DNA of 6,025 nucleotides from an uncultured Opitutia bacterium. Its GTDB lineage: Bacteria; Verrucomicrobiota; Verrucomicrobiae; Opitutales; MB11C04. Positions 5,742 through 6,025 of the stretch are shown in pieces; the first letter of the stretch is position 1, and each line of letters begins with the position of its first letter. The stretch spans positions 1 to 6,025 of the forward strand of contig CAJWWH010000102.1 of the NCBI GenBank assembly GCA_913048545.1. Direction: 5' to 3'. The notes under the pieces are model-generated. The model saw only the letters and a program-made list of their open reading frames with translations. It was not told where the DNA came from and searched no databases. The position numbers and the translations under genes were made by a program.

Positions 5742-6025
5742 ATGAAAAACAACACTCGTAGAGACTTTATTAAATCTTCTGCTGCTGTCGGCAGCTTTTT
5801 TATTCTTCCCTCCGGCTTACGGGCCAAGTCACCCAACAGTAAGATCTGCACCGCCCATATCGGAACAGGTGGTAAGGGCCGAATTGATACCGTGTATCTT
5901 GCCAAGCACAGCAATGTCGAAGTGATCGGACTCTGCGATGTCGATTACGCACATGGTAAAATTGATACCTGGTCCAAACAATTTAAAAGTGCCACCGCCT
6001 TTCAGGACTATCGTGAAATGCTAGT
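5742..6025 (+). CDS. Tat-exported Gfo/Idh/MocA family oxidoreductase, N-terminal fragment
   Basis: The gene is cut by the right edge; 94 complete codons are visible. The product opens with MKNNTRRDFIKSSAAVGSFF, a twin-arginine signal with Arg6 and Arg7 in TRRDFIK, a hydrophobic stretch, and probable cleavage near residue 28 (LRA|KS). It should therefore be folded in the cytoplasm with its cofactor bound and exported. A Rossmann fold follows: the dinucleotide loop AHIGTGGKGR (38-47), then a second strand VEVIGLCDVD (59-68) ending in Asp66/Asp68, which favours NAD over NADP. The segment FQDYREML (87-94) matches the family's usual 'Y.D+.EML' region. These proteins oxidise or otherwise transform sugars and polyols using NAD(P); Tat-exported forms are very common in Planctomycetota and Verrucomicrobiota, and some are glycosidases by an NAD-dependent redox route. 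The catalytic Lys (usually EKP) lies beyond the window. The start has no Shine-Dalgarno; the twin-arginine signal fixes it. Confidence 0.9.
   Translation, partial: MKNNTRRDFIKSSAAVGSFFILPSGLRAKSPNSKICTAHIGTGGKGRIDTVYLAKHSNVEVIGLCDVDYAHGKIDTWSKQFKSATAFQDYREML

Noticed and set aside
1..6025. CRISPR array, tRNA, insertion sequence or defence system
   Set aside because: No regularly spaced repeats beyond the single pair at 5648-5682, no cloverleaf, no transposase-like frame and no terminal inverted repeats were seen; all coding space is explained by metabolic or redox genes.

Overview
The window most likely comes from a free-living, probably marine bacterium of the PVC group (Verrucomicrobiota, Lentisphaerota/Kiritimatiellota or Planctomycetota). 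This is inferred from the gene types, not from a marker gene. They are an azurin-like copper protein fused to a PA14 domain, an iduronate-2-sulfatase-type sulfatase, a twin-arginine-exported Gfo/Idh/MocA oxidoreductase, and a run of products that all carry export signals. The moderate to low GC by eye fits Verrucomicrobiota or Lentisphaerota better than a typical high-GC planctomycete.

Layout. Two genes read leftwards: a copper protein with azurin, PA14 and an uncharacterised C-terminal region (1853 to 261), then the 5' end of a secreted, probably beta-propeller protein that runs off the left edge (226 to 1). A 151-base divergent intergenic region (1854-2004) separates them from four genes reading rightwards. 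These are a secreted metzincin-like zinc metallopeptidase (2005-3297), a formylglycine-dependent sulfatase (3368-4753), a secreted alpha/beta-hydrolase esterase (4781-5629), and the 5' end of a Tat-exported Gfo/Idh/MocA oxidoreductase that runs off the right edge (from 5742). Gaps are 70, 27 and 112 bases. No convincing terminator was seen. No RNA gene, insertion sequence or CRISPR array was seen, and there is no gene-free stretch over 300 bases.

How the genes may work together (inference). The rightward set looks like an extracytoplasmic toolkit for breaking down sulfated, esterified glycans or glycoproteins. The peptidase would open protein, the sulfatase and esterase would remove sulfate and acyl groups, and the Gfo/Idh/MocA enzyme would act on released sugars or polyols. 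The leftward pair looks like a periplasmic redox module, with a blue-copper electron carrier next to a propeller protein that may be a dehydrogenase or haem-linked protein. No substrate can be assigned from sequence alone.

The points most worth a second look are four. The metallopeptidase belongs to no family I recognise and has Ser where metzincins usually have Gly. A near-perfect 17-bp direct repeat at 18-bp period lies just upstream of a possible promoter for the oxidoreductase. A consensus Shine-Dalgarno sits 46 bases before the peptidase start, with a small hairpin between. Four of the six starts lack a Shine-Dalgarno. I did not find evidence of a wholly new system such as a defence locus or mobile element.
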